64,000 bases of DNA, taken from NCBI GenBank assembly GCA_029948255.1, contig JALIZF010001020.1, positions 60,170 through 124,169 on the forward strand, in the 5' to 3' direction. Origin of the DNA: Telmatactis stephensoni. Its lineage: Eukaryota; Cnidaria; Anthozoa; Actiniaria; Isophelliidae. A program made the translations under genes and the position numbers. A model generated the notes under the pieces. It was not told where the DNA came from and searched no databases. It was given only the letters and a program-made list of their open reading frames with translations. This document shows positions 43,801 to 57,100 of the stretch, one piece after another (positions within the stretch are counted from its first letter, which is position 1; each line of letters starts with the position of its first letter).

Positions 43801-44756
43801 AAAAACAATGAAGGTTCATTTGAAGTAATAAAGTAATTAAGAGCTATTATGCAAAGTCATTTGTCTCAATTCTCTTGTGTATTTGATGTCTCCAGTGTAT
43901 TGCTATTATAAGAAAGTTCTGGTTCAATGCTAGTGACTAAATAGCAACTAAATAAGCACAAATAACTCTGATCTTATTTCACAGACATATGAAATGCACT
44001 CTAATGTTGTTCTATGTAGATAACTGATTTGACAGTTTGGTAGCTCGATTTCAACTTGCTGTTTATCACCACTATACCATATCGAAAAAGGAGTACCATT
44101 ATATAACCCAGTGCTGATGCGTGACTTTGCTGAAGAAAATGCAACTGGACTATATGACATGATTTTCAATGCTATTTCAAGGTCTGACAGTAGACTGACC
44201 AAAGAGTGCGATGAGTTACAACACCAGCGTAATACTGTGGTTATTCTTCATACTGTTGCATATTTCAGGTACAGTTTGTGTAGAAATTCAAGAAATAAAT
44301 ACAGTAATTTCAAACATTGTAATCTCTAGCCATTTATTATTATCATGATCATGTCTTGGTAGGTCTCAAAGACATCTCAATTCCAAAAAGACTCTGGACT
44401 GTATTTACATCACCAAGGTGCATCTAGATCAGCAATGAACAGTGGACCTGTGTTAGGGTATAGCATTGCTCCTAGGACACATGACAGGAATTCTTCAAAA
44501 ATAAGAACAAAACACCCAGAAGTTCTGGCAACAAGATTACAGACAGCATTAACTGTATGTCCAAAACACTTTTCAACTCATGTTTTTCCTCTTGATAATT
44601 GGTGATTATATTTTTCATTTACTCATGCAGGAGAAGCAACTTGTGATCAACCTCTTAGATGACTCCCACAACATTTACACCATCCAGCTTCCAACAAGTG
44701 TTAAACTCTCATCAGCAGACCACATGGCATCAAGCTTGCTGGATATCCACATATCT
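40824..44756 (+). CDS. unrecognised multi-exon gene (candidate exons, one phase conflict)
   Basis: Candidate exons: 40824-41159 (ATG; KFMARAGGVEFNSWICL, then CPSSW; donor GTAAGG), 42632-42692, 44112-44268 (LMRDFAEENATGLYDM), 44363-44554 (KDSGLYLHHQGASRSAMNSG) and 44631-44756 (EKQLVINLLDDSHNIYTIQL; donor GTAAAT). A further frame at 43147-43347 (MEKANEILTNHDGSFEEITL) may be an alternative exon. Exons one to three and the last two join in phase, but the 44268 donor and 44363 acceptor do not, so the gene is either decayed or mis-drawn there. The start diverges from SUMF1. I do not recognise the protein; similar strings occur as multicopy uncharacterised cnidarian proteins (recalled). No 3' end was found. 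Confidence 0.45.
42276..42470. mobile_element. MITE with about 30-bp TIRs
   Basis: AGCAATAGAAGATAATTTTT followed by CTATGACTCTAC at 42276 is repeated inverted as GTAGAGTCATAG...CTATCTTCTATTGCT at 42441-42470. Intronic in the unrecognised gene. Confidence 0.75.
43652..44005. mobile_element. large inverted-repeat MITE next to a candidate exon
   Basis: Arms of about 120 bp, starting ATTAGAGTGCATTTCATATG (43652) and ending with its inverse at 44005, surround about 100 bp. Inner arm ends read CAATACACTGGA and TCCAGTGTATTG. It ends about 105 bp upstream of the exon at 44112. Confidence 0.85.
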
Positions 44757-45226
44757 GTAAATGCGCGACAAGAGTTTTATCGATAAGTTTGCAAGTTTTA
44801 AATTAACTGAAAGCTACTAAAATATCTGTAGTCAGTTGCATTCAAGGATGCACAATATGCAGATTCTTAGCCTTAGTAAATAGGAGGAAGTGACCTTCAA
44901 AACCCAAACAAAAAATCTAATGAGATATCAATGGCTAATGATGTGAAGATTCGAAAAAGTTCGTTGAAAAATTACGTGGAAAAATTAAGACTTTTAAGCT
45001 TCAAAGCTTGACTTATATACTGGGAAGCGTGTATTACAAAACAATCGTTTGTTCTCATTACTGATTGCCTGTTTAACCTACCAAATATATCCTTGATCTT
45101 CTATCTTGACATATGAATGATTGGTTCCACGATCTTTCCTTGTTAAAGTCTTAAATTTGAACAATTACAATAAAATTCGGCAGTCACACGTTCTGCTTCG
45201 AACGCCATTTTGTTTTCAGGGTTCAC

Positions 45227-45255
45227 GCATGCGCGTTGCGTTTGACCGCGGTGTT
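45227..45255. promoter_or_regulatory. inverted copy of the SUMF1 promoter patch, upstream of NXT
   Basis: This 29-bp stretch is the exact reverse complement of 40433-40461 (core GCGTTTGACCGCGGTG, with ACGCATGCGCG alongside, NRF1-like). It lies about 100 bp before the NXT ATG in a CpG-containing promoter region. Confidence 0.6.
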
Positions 45256-45356
45256 AGTCCAAACAGACAGCGCGCGCTGTTTCTGAACGTTTAGGACTGA
45301 GAACTAGTAACGGCGCTGTTTTGATCAGCGGAAATACCCATGAGAATAAATCCAAG

Positions 45357-46562
45357 ATGGCCGCCAAAAATCAAGAGGTTTGTTCGTATTAGACTACTAA
45401 TATTTTTTACGTTTTTAGAAGTTTTAACCTTTTCTCTCTTTTATTTCAGAGGGTAAGAAACGCTGTTGATCAAGCTGCACAAGCTGGAGAAGCGTTTAGT
45501 GAGTTATACTATGAAACATTCGACAAAAGGCGACATGTAAGTACTAGAAAATGAAATGTGATGACCATGCTAATTATTTTTTCAGTCCGAATTTACAAAA
45601 TTTATGGTAGAACTCTGCAGGAATTAAGTTTTTACAGTAGTCCAATTCCTAATCTTAATCTCTTTTTGATTTTGTGTAGTATTGAGTGATTAAAATCCCC
45701 TTGAGAATACCAATAGAACATTAGTGTGTAAAAGCTAGAATTAGCTAGTGAAAAATATTTTGGAAGTGCAGGACCAAGGTTCTTACTTCAGAGGACATAG
45801 CCTACCTTATTCAATAGGAATCTATTATATCCTTTGTAAGTTCATTCTGTTGTATAAGTTGGAGTATATTGTTGAGGCTATATTGAATTCCTGGTGGAAT
45901 TACATCTATAGACAGTGTCCTCTACGCAAAGTAAGAACCAGGATCAAAACAACAGTGTGTACAGAGCACTGAAAGGTGCTCTTGTAGAAAGAGTATGCAA
46001 CAACTAAGATAGCAAATAAGACGATGCTGAGCACTGTACTTCCTTGGATGCTTTGGTATATATTATTTAGTAAGTTTGCACCTTAAAGTTTGCATAAATT
46101 TCTATTTTTGAAACAGAAAATTCCTAAATTATACTCAGCCAATGCTACAGTTGTATGGAATGGTAATATTATCAAAGGAGATGCAGAGAAATTAGTGGAT
46201 TTATATACCAACTTACCATCAAGTCAACACACTCTATATTCATTAGATTGCCAGCCTGTAACAGGTATTTATTATACTAAATTCCTTGACATTTCCTTTC
46301 ACTTCCTCAGCAGAAGTGCTACATTGTACTCTTTTAAATACATTACAATTTCTATTGTTATAAATTGTCATTTCTCTAACTTTTCCTTACAGATCAAGCA
46401 ATTCCTGGGAGAACAACAATTCTTGTGGTGGTTGAAGGATGTGTCAAATTTGATGGCCATAAACCAGAAAACTTTTCACAAAACTTTCTTTTAACAGTTG
46501 AGACGGGTGTTGAGGGAGCTGTTTGGAGAGTTGTAAGTGACTGTTTTAGGTTTATCGAGTAA
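45357..46562 (+). CDS. NXT1: NTF2-related export protein (p15), 4 exons
   Basis: 141 aa, matching the family length (human NXT1 is 140). Exons 45357-45377, 45450-45536, 46117-46264 and 46393-46562, all GT/AG with phases 0, 0, 1. The NTF2-like fold residues are visible: DQAAQAGEAFSELYYETFDK, then ATVVWNGNIIKGDAEKL, LPSSQHTLYSLDCQPV, TILVVVEGCVKFDG and NFSQNFLLTVE, ending WRVVSDCFRFIE. NXT proteins pair with NXF1/TAP to export mRNA through nuclear pores. Complete and intact. Whether it is the NXT1 or NXT2 counterpart cannot be told, as these are vertebrate duplicates. The first exon is only seven codons. Confidence 0.95.
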
Positions 46563-47680
46563 AAAACGTTTATGGAATTACATTGTATCAAGCAAGGAAG
46601 AAAAGTGTGACTTATGTCCCTCTCATGCTAAGTTGGACTCATTGGCTTGGATACAACAAGGTCTTGGTACAACTTTTTGTGGCTGAAGTTACCACAAATT
46701 ACACCAATGTGGCTCTGTCTTCCTACAGATGTTAACTTATTATAAATATGGCTAAATACTGTTTCACAGAGTTTTTCAACTGAACATTTCTGTGTATGTG
46801 CAATGTGAAAGCCAGTTATAACAACATGGATAATAAGTGAACTACAGTAGTATCTGTTTGCAGTTTTGTATAATTAAGACTGAATCAAGACTTTGTTGGA
46901 TTAAATTTCCCTTAAAAATTGTATGTAAAGTGCTAAACATCAAAGAGGAGGAATTTACATGATATTGTTGATGTTACAGAATTTGCTGTTTTTTTGTAAA
47001 AAGCTTCATATACAAGCCACTCAGAGGTTTCTCTACTGTCATATTAGATCAACGTCAGATATAGTTAGTGGTTGAGTGTCAGTTGATCCAAGGTCACCAA
47101 GTCTCAAGCATGGATTGTCATCATTTCTAAAGCCATTCCATACACTGTTCGTGTCATGTCCTGTATTGTTACCATATCTACAGACTGCAGTAATATTGTT
47201 GAGTTTGACCTTGGAGTGACTTTGGAGCAGCAGTTAATTCAGATGGAGTACTCATTTCTTTTGAAACACTGCTTTGTTGCATAAATGCTACAAACCCACT
47301 CAATTAAAGCTGCTGTACTGAAGTCATTCAGTTGCTGCTCATTTGCCAAACTTAATAGCCATTTCCCATGATACACTTGAGTGAATCCTGTACTAGCCAA
47401 AGCCTCGTTCTCATTACAGTAGCTGTTTATATATTGTGCTATCATGTAAATTATATGTTGTTTAAATAGCGACTAATTAAAAGCTACTTTATTCACAATC
47501 GCCATTGTCGGTACATGATAGTATGCACTGAAACCAAGGCTTTGGCTAGTACAGCTCACTCAATTGTATCTTGGGAAATGGTTATAGCAATTACAAAATG
47601 TAGGTATGACAGCAGTAATTAGATACATGGCAGGGGTAGCCTACTGTATGAAATAGGAAATAGGCCTACAGTGTAAGATA

Positions 47681-47808
47681 GTGCAGATTTCGTATGAGTG
47701 CAAAAAGGACTGTGCTGTGCCATGTTTCCTATCAAAAGATTCGAAAATTCTGCTGGAACCGCGCCGCGACCGTGCCACAGCCTTTTCACACTCATACGAA
47801 ATCTGCAC
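47681..47808. mobile_element. MITE with GCAGATTTCGTATGAGTG ends
   Basis: The 20-bp ends GTGCAGATTTCGTATGAGTG and inverse CACTCATACGAAATCTGCAC bound a GC-richer interior. Related copies are at 27014-27148 and 62558-62702, and a right-end copy is at about 51776-51797. Confidence 0.8.
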
Positions 47809-50800
47809 TAGAACAAGTTTTACACTGTAACCCATTGATTTGATGTCCTTTACTGTGGATGTTTGAAATCCCACTGTATTGTTTCTCTATTGTTCCACCC
47901 AAGGCATTTTTCAGTGATATTGTAACAATCAAACAAACATCAGACAAAAACAAACAAACAAAAAACAACAACAACAACAACAAAACCAGTGAATAAAGCA
48001 AAAGTTATCATTGACCAGGACATCACTTTTAACACATAATTCTACAAACTTTATTTGCAAAACTCCCATCAATGGTATCTGTTCTTTCATGCAATGTTAC
48101 ACAAACCAATCATCTAGACAGTTGGCCAACTCTCTACAATGACTTAATTAAGGCCTGCACACTATATCTACAGTAGGGCTGTTCCAATGCAAAAAATTGC
48201 CACTTGAGAGCGAGTGTCATTGGATGAATTTACTTCAGACACTGACATCGTAGCTCATCTCATCCTGTGTTCAGCATACAGCACCCTGCTACAAGGACAC
48301 CTATCTACTTCAGCAGGGTTTTCCTTTTCAAATGTAGTAGAAGTGATTTGCTTAGTAATAATTGTAACATTTATTTCAAACACCAAAAATTCTTGACAGC
48401 AAGGATTCTTTCAGTTGCCAGCATCTGAGCCATTCACAGGCAGAGAAAATCACCAGTCACTGGCAGAAAAGGAAAACCCTGACTTCTTCTACTTAGAGGT
48501 TCAAGTAACTATGTATTTATAGAGCTTCCAGCTGTCTAAAAACTCTGACACAAGATACTGGAGTGATTTTATTTGCTACATGAAAACGACGCCTCTTTAG
48601 TAAGTACTAGTTGAAAAAGAACAAAAGAAAAAATAACAGGATGGTGTCTACTACTAAACAGGAGTTTGCCAATTTTTTGACGAGTTGAAGAAATAAAAAC
48701 CACTCTACTACAAAGTCATACAATACTAAGTTATGTACAAATACAATATGATTATCAGTGATTATTAAGTTATTAAAAGTATTATTTTCTTGAAATCATC
48801 TTAAATGTTATTCAGTTTGTAATCAGGCGTGGATCCAGACCAGTTTGCAACGGTTTATGGAAACCGGTCAGATTTTCAGATTTATTTACTGTCGACGGAT
48901 CAATTTTACAAAACAGTAATCCAAATACTATACTCTTTGTAAGCTTTCTTGAGTTCAAAAACTGGCCAAATTTTGTCAACTTTTGGTCTGGATCCACCCC
49001 TGGTAATCACAATCTAAACAGCTTTGTGTTTTTATTCTCAACTTGAGATTCACTTAACTACTGTACATTTGTATGTTTCAGTTTTCAAACTGACCATGTT
49101 TTAGGATGATATTTTGTACCCACTTGTTTTGTAGTCACATTACCTCGCTGCATACCCCTTCCCTTATCCTACTAAAGTCAGAGAGGAAGAATTCAGCTGT
49201 CTGCCACACCCTCACACGTACCACCTCAACCCTAAATTTTAACAGACTCTAACTGACAGTAGAGTCGGAATCCATGCTCTGTCCAATTCCATCTCCAAGA
49301 ACTCTCCAATGATAAAATTAAAGATGAGTTTTTAGACCTCAAATTTCACTGATTATTACCAATACGACTATGCATTGTAAGGGTGCAATTTGAAATCAAG
49401 AAGTGCTGTGGATTGCAAGAGCAGCATGCATGAAGTCCCAATAGGGGTTTATAAGTTGAGAAAGCAGGGGCCTAGCTCAACATGGTGCAGCATAGAGATA
49501 AAGGACAAATGTTGGCTGTATTTACGCTAGAGACGTTTAAAATTAAATCAAGCACAAGAACCATGTGCATAAACAAAACCATGTTATTATTTTAGCAACT
49601 TGTGTGTGTGTGTGTGTGTGTTGTTGTTGTTGTTGTTGTTAAACTTGCGGTGAATATAGGCAAGGAACATTCACTGAGGGCTTCCTTGCAACTCACGATT
49701 TAGGCTACAGAACTTGGACTTGAACGTCATTGACTAGAGGCATTGTAGCCTTCTGCATGTGTTTTATTGTCTAAGAAGAATTCCTTTTTCTGTGCGTCTT
49801 TCATATTTCACGTTTTAGAAGTCTCTAGTATACATACAGCCATTAAAGTGCGGTTTTCATGTGACTAGGAAAATCTCACGGCGCAGGAATTTCGAATGTT
49901 TTATAGACATCACAGTACTGATATGGTCATGGCCTCGTGGGGGGTCTGGGTCCACTCGTACGAAAACTGTTCTAATTAGTAATTTACTTATTGCACACAC
50001 AGTATTTTAAAATCAAGCAAAAGCTCATGCATGCAGGTTGTGGTGTATGCGGTAGAAAGCTAAAGAGCACCACAGCACTTCCACAATGCTTTCTGTGTCC
50101 AACTTCCTGCTCCACTTTTAAAGTATACGCCCAACTTGTTTCCTGAAAGCAATCAATATCAAACTATTGGTTCCCCACACCAGCTACTGCCCCCAAATAG
50201 TCCAGTTCTAAGATATGCTCCACTACCACATACAAATGACACGACACCTCGTCTTGATTCCTTTGTATGTGGCAAGTGAGTTTCAAAAACCGTTGTCGGG
50301 CCGAAGGGCCCAAGTCTACGCGACTCACCAGGAAAAGAATATCAACTAATATGGGTACAAATAACTATGAAAAATAAACGTGCACGAATATCAACACGAC
50401 AGTAGTTCATATCTAGCTTGTCTCGACCTTACACAACAAATAACTTCACATGTAAATGAAAACCAAAGTCAAAAAAAGAATGAAATTTTGCGGTAGCCAT
50501 ACTTCTTTTTGGTCTGGTCGCGTAAGTTCGTACCTCTTGTCCGACAATCTTTTTTTTAAACAGGAGCAGTATGTGTATATATCTCGGAATTCACTAAGTC
50601 GGCTGTTAAGAGTTCAATTTCAAGACAATCTCAGGTGATTTTCCCTCTTTCCATGTACGTACCAGTCATTTATGGGCTATGCAGACCCAAAGTGTTGCAG
50701 AGTATTTTAAGAAAAACATACTTCTGTGTTAAGACGCACAATCTGAATTCACGAACAATGACAATGGGGTGTCTAGTGGTCAAGGTGAGACTCCACGAGA

Positions 50801-50895
50801 CCAAAGATAAGGCGCGTGTTTGTGCAAGCCGACACACTTTTCCGCTGATTTTCTTGTTTCAAAACTCGCGACTCTCTTCTTCTTCTTCTTCCCCC

Positions 50896-50932
50896 GCCCC
50901 CCCCCCCCCCCTCTTTTTTTTGGGGGGGGGGG
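50896..50932. repeat. poly-C/poly-G snapback tract
   Basis: A run of about 15 C is followed by CTCTTTTTTTT and about 11 G. It is either a real inverted homopolymer or an assembly/sequencing artefact. Confidence 0.7.
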
Positions 50933-51152
50933 AGAACAAACAAACAAACGAAACTTCGAGGTCCGCAAACTGCATAACCGAAATTTCTGGACACTAACCC
51001 GGTCATTCGACACCCATACACACCTTGCTGCTGGCGCCTAACCCAACATACTAGAAACTCATAAGGGGGCTGTAACCATACCCGTGGTCCGTTTCAGACC
51101 CCGCAACCACCTATATATGAGGGTATACAGCTACAAATGTAAAATTAATTAC

Positions 51153-54100
51153 CTCCATATTTGTTACTATCTGAGTCTGTGAAGGTAATGGTAGGATCGG
51201 CCTCGTTTGTCTCTCCATCGGGGACGGTCTTCAGGTTAGTGCTGGCAGAAGACTTGACTATATTCCATTCACTGGCAGTTATGGCATACCAGTTATCATT
51301 TCTGGTTTCTTGTTTCATGTAGGCTCGTTTATTGCTGCTTATTGCGTACACTACTTCTCCGTCATGCCCAATAATGCGACCAACTTGCTCGTTCACAGCT
51401 GCAAAGAAAAACGCTCACTTTTTTCCACATTTTTAACAAAATTTTTGTTAGGCGGATGGAAAATTATTTCGTGAAAAGTTTGGATTATAGGGTGGAAACG
51501 TAGTAGCACAAGCAGATATGGTTTACGTTGGTGCGCCATTCAACAAATCTACACTTCCTCTAAAGTACGGGTGTTATGTTTAACAGCAAAGTTTTAAACG
51601 TAAAAAAAGCCTTGTGCCGTGCACATACCGTGCCTCAGCGAGTTTGGTTGGTCAACGTTGATGTCTTAGAGCGGCTAGGTCACTGCACAGCATGCGCGGT
51701 TACGACAGGAATGTTAAATGTTTTGATAGACATCACGCGGCACTGATACGAGCACTGCATAGCGCATGCGCAGTTCGTTTCACACTCATACGAAAACTGC
51801 GCCTCTGTCGCGCCAGTCAAATCGCTGAGTAGAGACAGATCAAGGTAAGGACTTTTCAAAGTCATGCATGCATACTAAAAGTGATCTAATTACGTAAACG
51901 CGTGTGAAGCTACAATCATTGCCAGAATTGTTGGCACTATTTTGTATCGATACGCGTGCACAGTGGATGGCAATGAGATTTGCTACCCCACACCTCCTGT
52001 ACAACGTTGCTGTGAAAACCCCAACACCTACTACTCGGCAATCAGTCCAACATACCTTTTAGCTACCAGCAACATTGTACAGGGGGTCCAAGCAAGGGGA
52101 AGCAAGGGTGGCCGAGCGGTGAGAGCGCCGGTCTGTCACCGCTGTGGTCCCTCGTTCGATTCCCGGACGGGGCATCACATGTGGCTTGAGTTTCTTGTTC
52201 GTTCTCTCCCTTGCTTCGAGGGTTTTTTCTCCGGGTTCTCCGGTTTTTCCTCCCTCAGTAAAAACGAACTAGTTTCGATCTAAGCTGTGCTCCGTGATCA
52301 GACATGGGTCGTATGGTAGCTGCTATGTGTATGTGTATGTGAATTTGTATGTAAATGTGTGATTGTTCAATTGTTTGTAAATGAAAGCGCCCTTGTAAAC
52401 CTTCGACTCGATCACGTTGAGCTGCGCCCTTCGCAATTCAGCACTTAGCTGCAAGGAAGGGTGATGAGCTACTCCTAATTTATTTATTTATTTACAATAA
52501 TATGGCCGCAAAGTGTATAGTGTATAAAAATCCTGTAAATTTTACATGGTGCCAACTAATTCTGGCAAGGATTGTAGTTGTTGTACACAAGCCTGAGGGA
52601 GCGGATGTTTTTCATTATGGTAACGTACGTAACTCAGGAGCCCAACTTTAATATCAAACTTTAGACGCTCATTTGAACGTTCACTCGGGGTACCTCGAGT
52701 AAGGAAAAGGCTGATACACTGGAGGCGTCTCTTGCCCATTCCTTTCTAGTCCCTCTACTTACTGTTTGTGGTATCCAAAGTCAAGAGAAAATTTTCTCTT
52801 GCCAAAGTAAATAAAAAGACTAAAGGCTAGACTTGATACATACCATTCCATGATGCTCCACCATCAGTTGTATAAAAACAACTTATGTCTGCGCTGTAGA
52901 AAGAACATTCCATCAATAGTTCAGCAATCATAAACTATCGAAATATGTTAGGGCTGCCCTTGATTACACATGTGATTTATTCACACTAAGGTGATTTCCA
53001 TCTGATCTTTGATTGCCCTGTGTAGCCGGCGCTTTTGGGCCGGGAGGAGAAGAGGGGGCCGATAAGAAGGGAGGGCCAGACACTCCATCTCTCCCTTCCC
53101 TTCCATTCCCTCCCCTCCCCTCCCCTTCCCTCCCCTATCCTTCTCAGTCCAAAAGCGTTGGCAAAGTAGGCTAATCTGTGATCGCCGAAGTAAGTCTCTG
53201 GGACTGGTACAGCGTAAAGTAGGCAGTAGTAAAAAGTGATATCACCAAGAGAACATAATACTAAGAGAACGAAACTAACTATTGATGTAAAAAAACCCGT
53301 AAAATCCATAAACAGTCATTTGCGTTACTTCTTGACTTTGCAAAGAACCCTTATGCATGCACTTAGAAATGTTCACGGAAATTTATTCTTTTATTTATAT
53401 ACTCTTTCTCTGTTTATTTATGAAATCATTCTTTCGGTTTAACCTACTGGACCTTGATTGGTTTTCCTATTTCCCCAAAGGTTTGGAACAGTCCTGTTAG
53501 CATCACAATGAAACTTCGCCGAATACACTACCCCGATTAGACATTAGAATCATTAAGTGTCTAGATAGCGCAGCGGTCTAAGGTGATATCTAAAGGTATG
53601 GATTAGAGTCCGGATATAGCGTGGATAGGGCCGAAATCTTCATCCGTAACGTAAGTCGATTCGATGTCTCAGCTTCTTTGAATGTCTCGGGAGAATCGTT
53701 CCAAAGTTCATTTCAGCTTTTTCCTATTTTTTCAATTATCGATCTAGTTATTCTTTCCCCATTTCCGGGGGATCCGATTTAAGGGTTACAGATTCGAGCC
53801 CTGTGTAGGTCGGAATATTTTTCTTTTGTTTTTTTTTCCTTTCTTCCCTTCCTTTTTACTCTCTTTTTTTCTTTTTTGTTTTTTTTTAATACTTAGATTT
53901 TAGCATTTTCTGTAATTTTTGAGTATTTTTAATTTTTTTGCAATCTGTTGTAATACAAATATTAAATTGCATCATTATTAATTTATTCAAATTTTGTTCT
54001 ATTTATTTCTTGAATATGTAACCGATTTTTACTTTTACAAATAAATTATATTTTTCCCTGGGTCTGTATTCTAATAGATGTACAGACCACGTCAAAATGT

Positions 54101-57100
54101 GGCGAGAACGACAGTTACGCCACTCATCTTTGCTTCATGGCGTACTTTTTTGTTCCCGCCACATTTTGAGGTTATCTGTGCATTTATCAGAGTACAGACG
54201 CACGGAATAATGGAATCTGTTTGTTACTCGTGCCCAGGCCTTTAGGCCGGGAACGAGTTATAAACTGCAAATGTTTTTTTTTTTTTTTCCTATGTTCGTC
54301 CTCAGCTACTTCTGATTGGTTAAGAACGTAAAAACAATGCCCTTCATTCATCACCTTTGAGCGAACGCAAGCCAGGAACTTTAGGAATGCAAGATGGCCG
54401 ACTACAAAGAAAATAGCTTTCAGAGACAGGCTTTTCCTGCAGTAGAACAATGTAATTTGGAGCTTTTAACTCGAGATATACCTATATACTTATAAGAGCT
54501 TCATAATGGTCTGTTATTTTGAGCTTCATCTCCAATACTTTGACCAAATATCGAACTCTAAATGGAGTACTTGAAAGCCGAGGCCCTCGCGATAACGACT
54601 ATTTCCTATGAGCTGGAAAACTACGAATTTCTCATCCTACATGTTGCTAAACGAACATACATAGAAGCAAGTCAATTATATTCCTCATTCAAGCATTCAA
54701 GAGATCTTGAGAGGTTTTTGTACTGAATTTTAATTTAATATCGGAATGGCATGAAACTAGATTCCACATTGACCTTGTATTTCGCGTTTGGTCACGTAAC
54801 GTCTTTTATTCATATATAAAACATCCGAAACATGAACGAAAAAATACACGATTTGTTATTGTGTCAAATATGCCGTTGTAGAAGTCTTTACAGCAAACAA
54901 TTGAGATATATAGTGAAATAAGAAGTTGAATAAACTGGTATGTTTTTGCATGTTGGAGATATCGTAATACCCATGCATGATAATAGAAAGACAAAAGCAA
55001 ACACTAATAGCTGTTGACAGACAAACTGACTAATCAAGATATTTTTTAGTTTAAGTTAGCCGATTCAAAAAAGATCATTATGTTACGGTTAGCAACTGGT
55101 TAGCTATTTCCCGGAATGGTGAAGAATGCGTGAAACGGCTCGGGGAAGAGTACGAACGGAGCCGGTCATTGGAGCCTCTCTTAAAAAGGGCTCCAGGGGC
55201 ACGAGTGAACGCACGTGTGCGTCTAGTTTTATATAATATTCATCGAAACGTTTCAACCATCCAGAGCGCGCGTAAGATTCAATGACGTCATCTATGCGTG
55301 TGTATTGTTATCACATACGGTTCTCCGCCAATCAGAGCGCGCGTAATTTAACAAATAGATTCCATTTTTCCGTGTGTCTGTACTCTAATCGATGCACAGA
55401 TGACGTCAAAATGTGGTGAGAACAAAAAAGTACGCCACGAGACGAAGTCGAGTGGCGTGACTGATGTTCTCACCACATTTTGACGTCTTCTGTGCATCGA
55501 TTAGAGTACAGACGCACGGAAAAATGGAATCTATCTGTTTTATATAATATTTATCGAAACATTCCAACCAATCAGAGCGCGCGTAAGATTCGATGACGCC
55601 ATCTATGTGTGTGTACTCTAATCACACATGGTTGTTCGACCAATCAGAGCGCGCGTAATATGCCAATTATTATATAAATACCAGTTATTATACAATCGTA
55701 CTTACACATTTTCTGAACAAACAAAAAACGTTTTGCTTGATGATATAACCAGAAATCCTCGACCGTACCATTCTGTAGAATAAAATTGCTGGTTTAATTA
55801 AATGACCTGTGCATGAAACCCCGCTATTCAATATTAATAACAAGTACTGAAAACTTATGGAACGTACTTTCTTTTGATATAAGTCAGGGGATATTTCGTT
55901 CATATAGTCGACTTCGTGTGATTAAAGAAACACATAAACAGATATTTGCAAATTAGAAGTGAGATTGACAATTACAATGTAGTCCATTACAATTACAGCA
56001 GATACATGTAAAGATACTATGAAGATATGAAGCCATCAGTGTGGGAGATCGTGGTTAACTGAGTTGCGCGGGGGATATGAATGTACCAGCAGCTTCTCCA
56101 CAAGACAAGAGTAGATTGCATATAACTGAAGCAAGATTGGATGGGAGTTATATAAAAGTGTCTCTATTTACTCGGACTTGCTTACCTGGCAAATGGGACG
56201 AATCAACAGAAGGCTTCCCAGCTGATTGATCTTTAAAACATAAATCAGTAAAAATGATCCACGTCATTTAATTTTTATATTTTGGAATACCATCGTATAA
56301 TTTTCATCATCAGAGAAGCCAACTTCTGATATGCCTTAGATGGAAATTAAACAGAACAAAATGGATGATAAAAAAGTCAGATGTTCTGATCTGATTACAT
56401 ACATTTGTTCTAATCTGTTTAATTTCCATCTATGGCATGTCAGACATTGACTTATCTGATGATGAACGATATGGTTCGAAATATGCCGTTATATAGTAGC
56501 CTGAGTTGCGGCCCTAAGCGGAAGGGGAGGGGACTCGGAAGAAGAAGGGAGGGGGACTGCAGGCTATTATATAGTACATGGTATATTTCTTTATACAAGA
56601 TTTGGTAAAATAAAGCTTATTATTATTTCAATTTTTTTTGATACAGTTAGAGCCCGATATAACGCTAACCACGCTATAATGAACCATGGGCGTTTTTCTG
56701 CACCATCAAATAATTAAACAAGATCCAAATGAAACCCGATATAACAAACCCATTTTTACAGTTCCTTGGTCACTTTTTAAATTTACGAGTACGTGGTTGC
56801 CTACCAGAGCTCTGACTGTATAACCAACCAAAAAGGTCCTAACCTCTTTCCTATTACTTGATATTGTGTTACTGTATAAAACAGGAGCCCATTCTGATAG
56901 GAATTATCAAGCAACAGCGTACAAATAAAAGCACTAACAGATAATTATTCCTGACCTGGAGGGTTGTTGTAAATACAACACACCCCGGCTTTCCTGCTGA
57001 GAACTTTCGAGGTATCGTGACCAACATAGGTTACTTCTGCAATGGATGTCGCTTGAATATCTCCCGTAGGCATCTTTCCTTCAGGGTCAAGTTTAGCGAT

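Larger units (their letters stand above)
46563..51152. other. intergenic/intronic region with a MITE and low-complexity tracts
   Basis: No gene is supported. Contains a MITE at 47681-47808, a (CAA)n tract at 47950-47982 and (TG)n plus (TTG)n at 49602-49640. An inverted-end fragment lies at 49846-49975 (CGTACGAAAACTG). A C-tract/G-tract snapback is at 50896-50932. The 3' exons of the large minus-strand gene should lie here or beyond but were not recognised. Confidence 0.4.

Noticed and set aside
53565..53815. tRNA-like boxes (TAGCGCAGCGGTCTAAGG and GGTTACAGATTCGAGCCC)
   Set aside because: The two boxes are about 220 bp apart, too far for one tRNA or a simple SINE head; no pairing acceptor stem.
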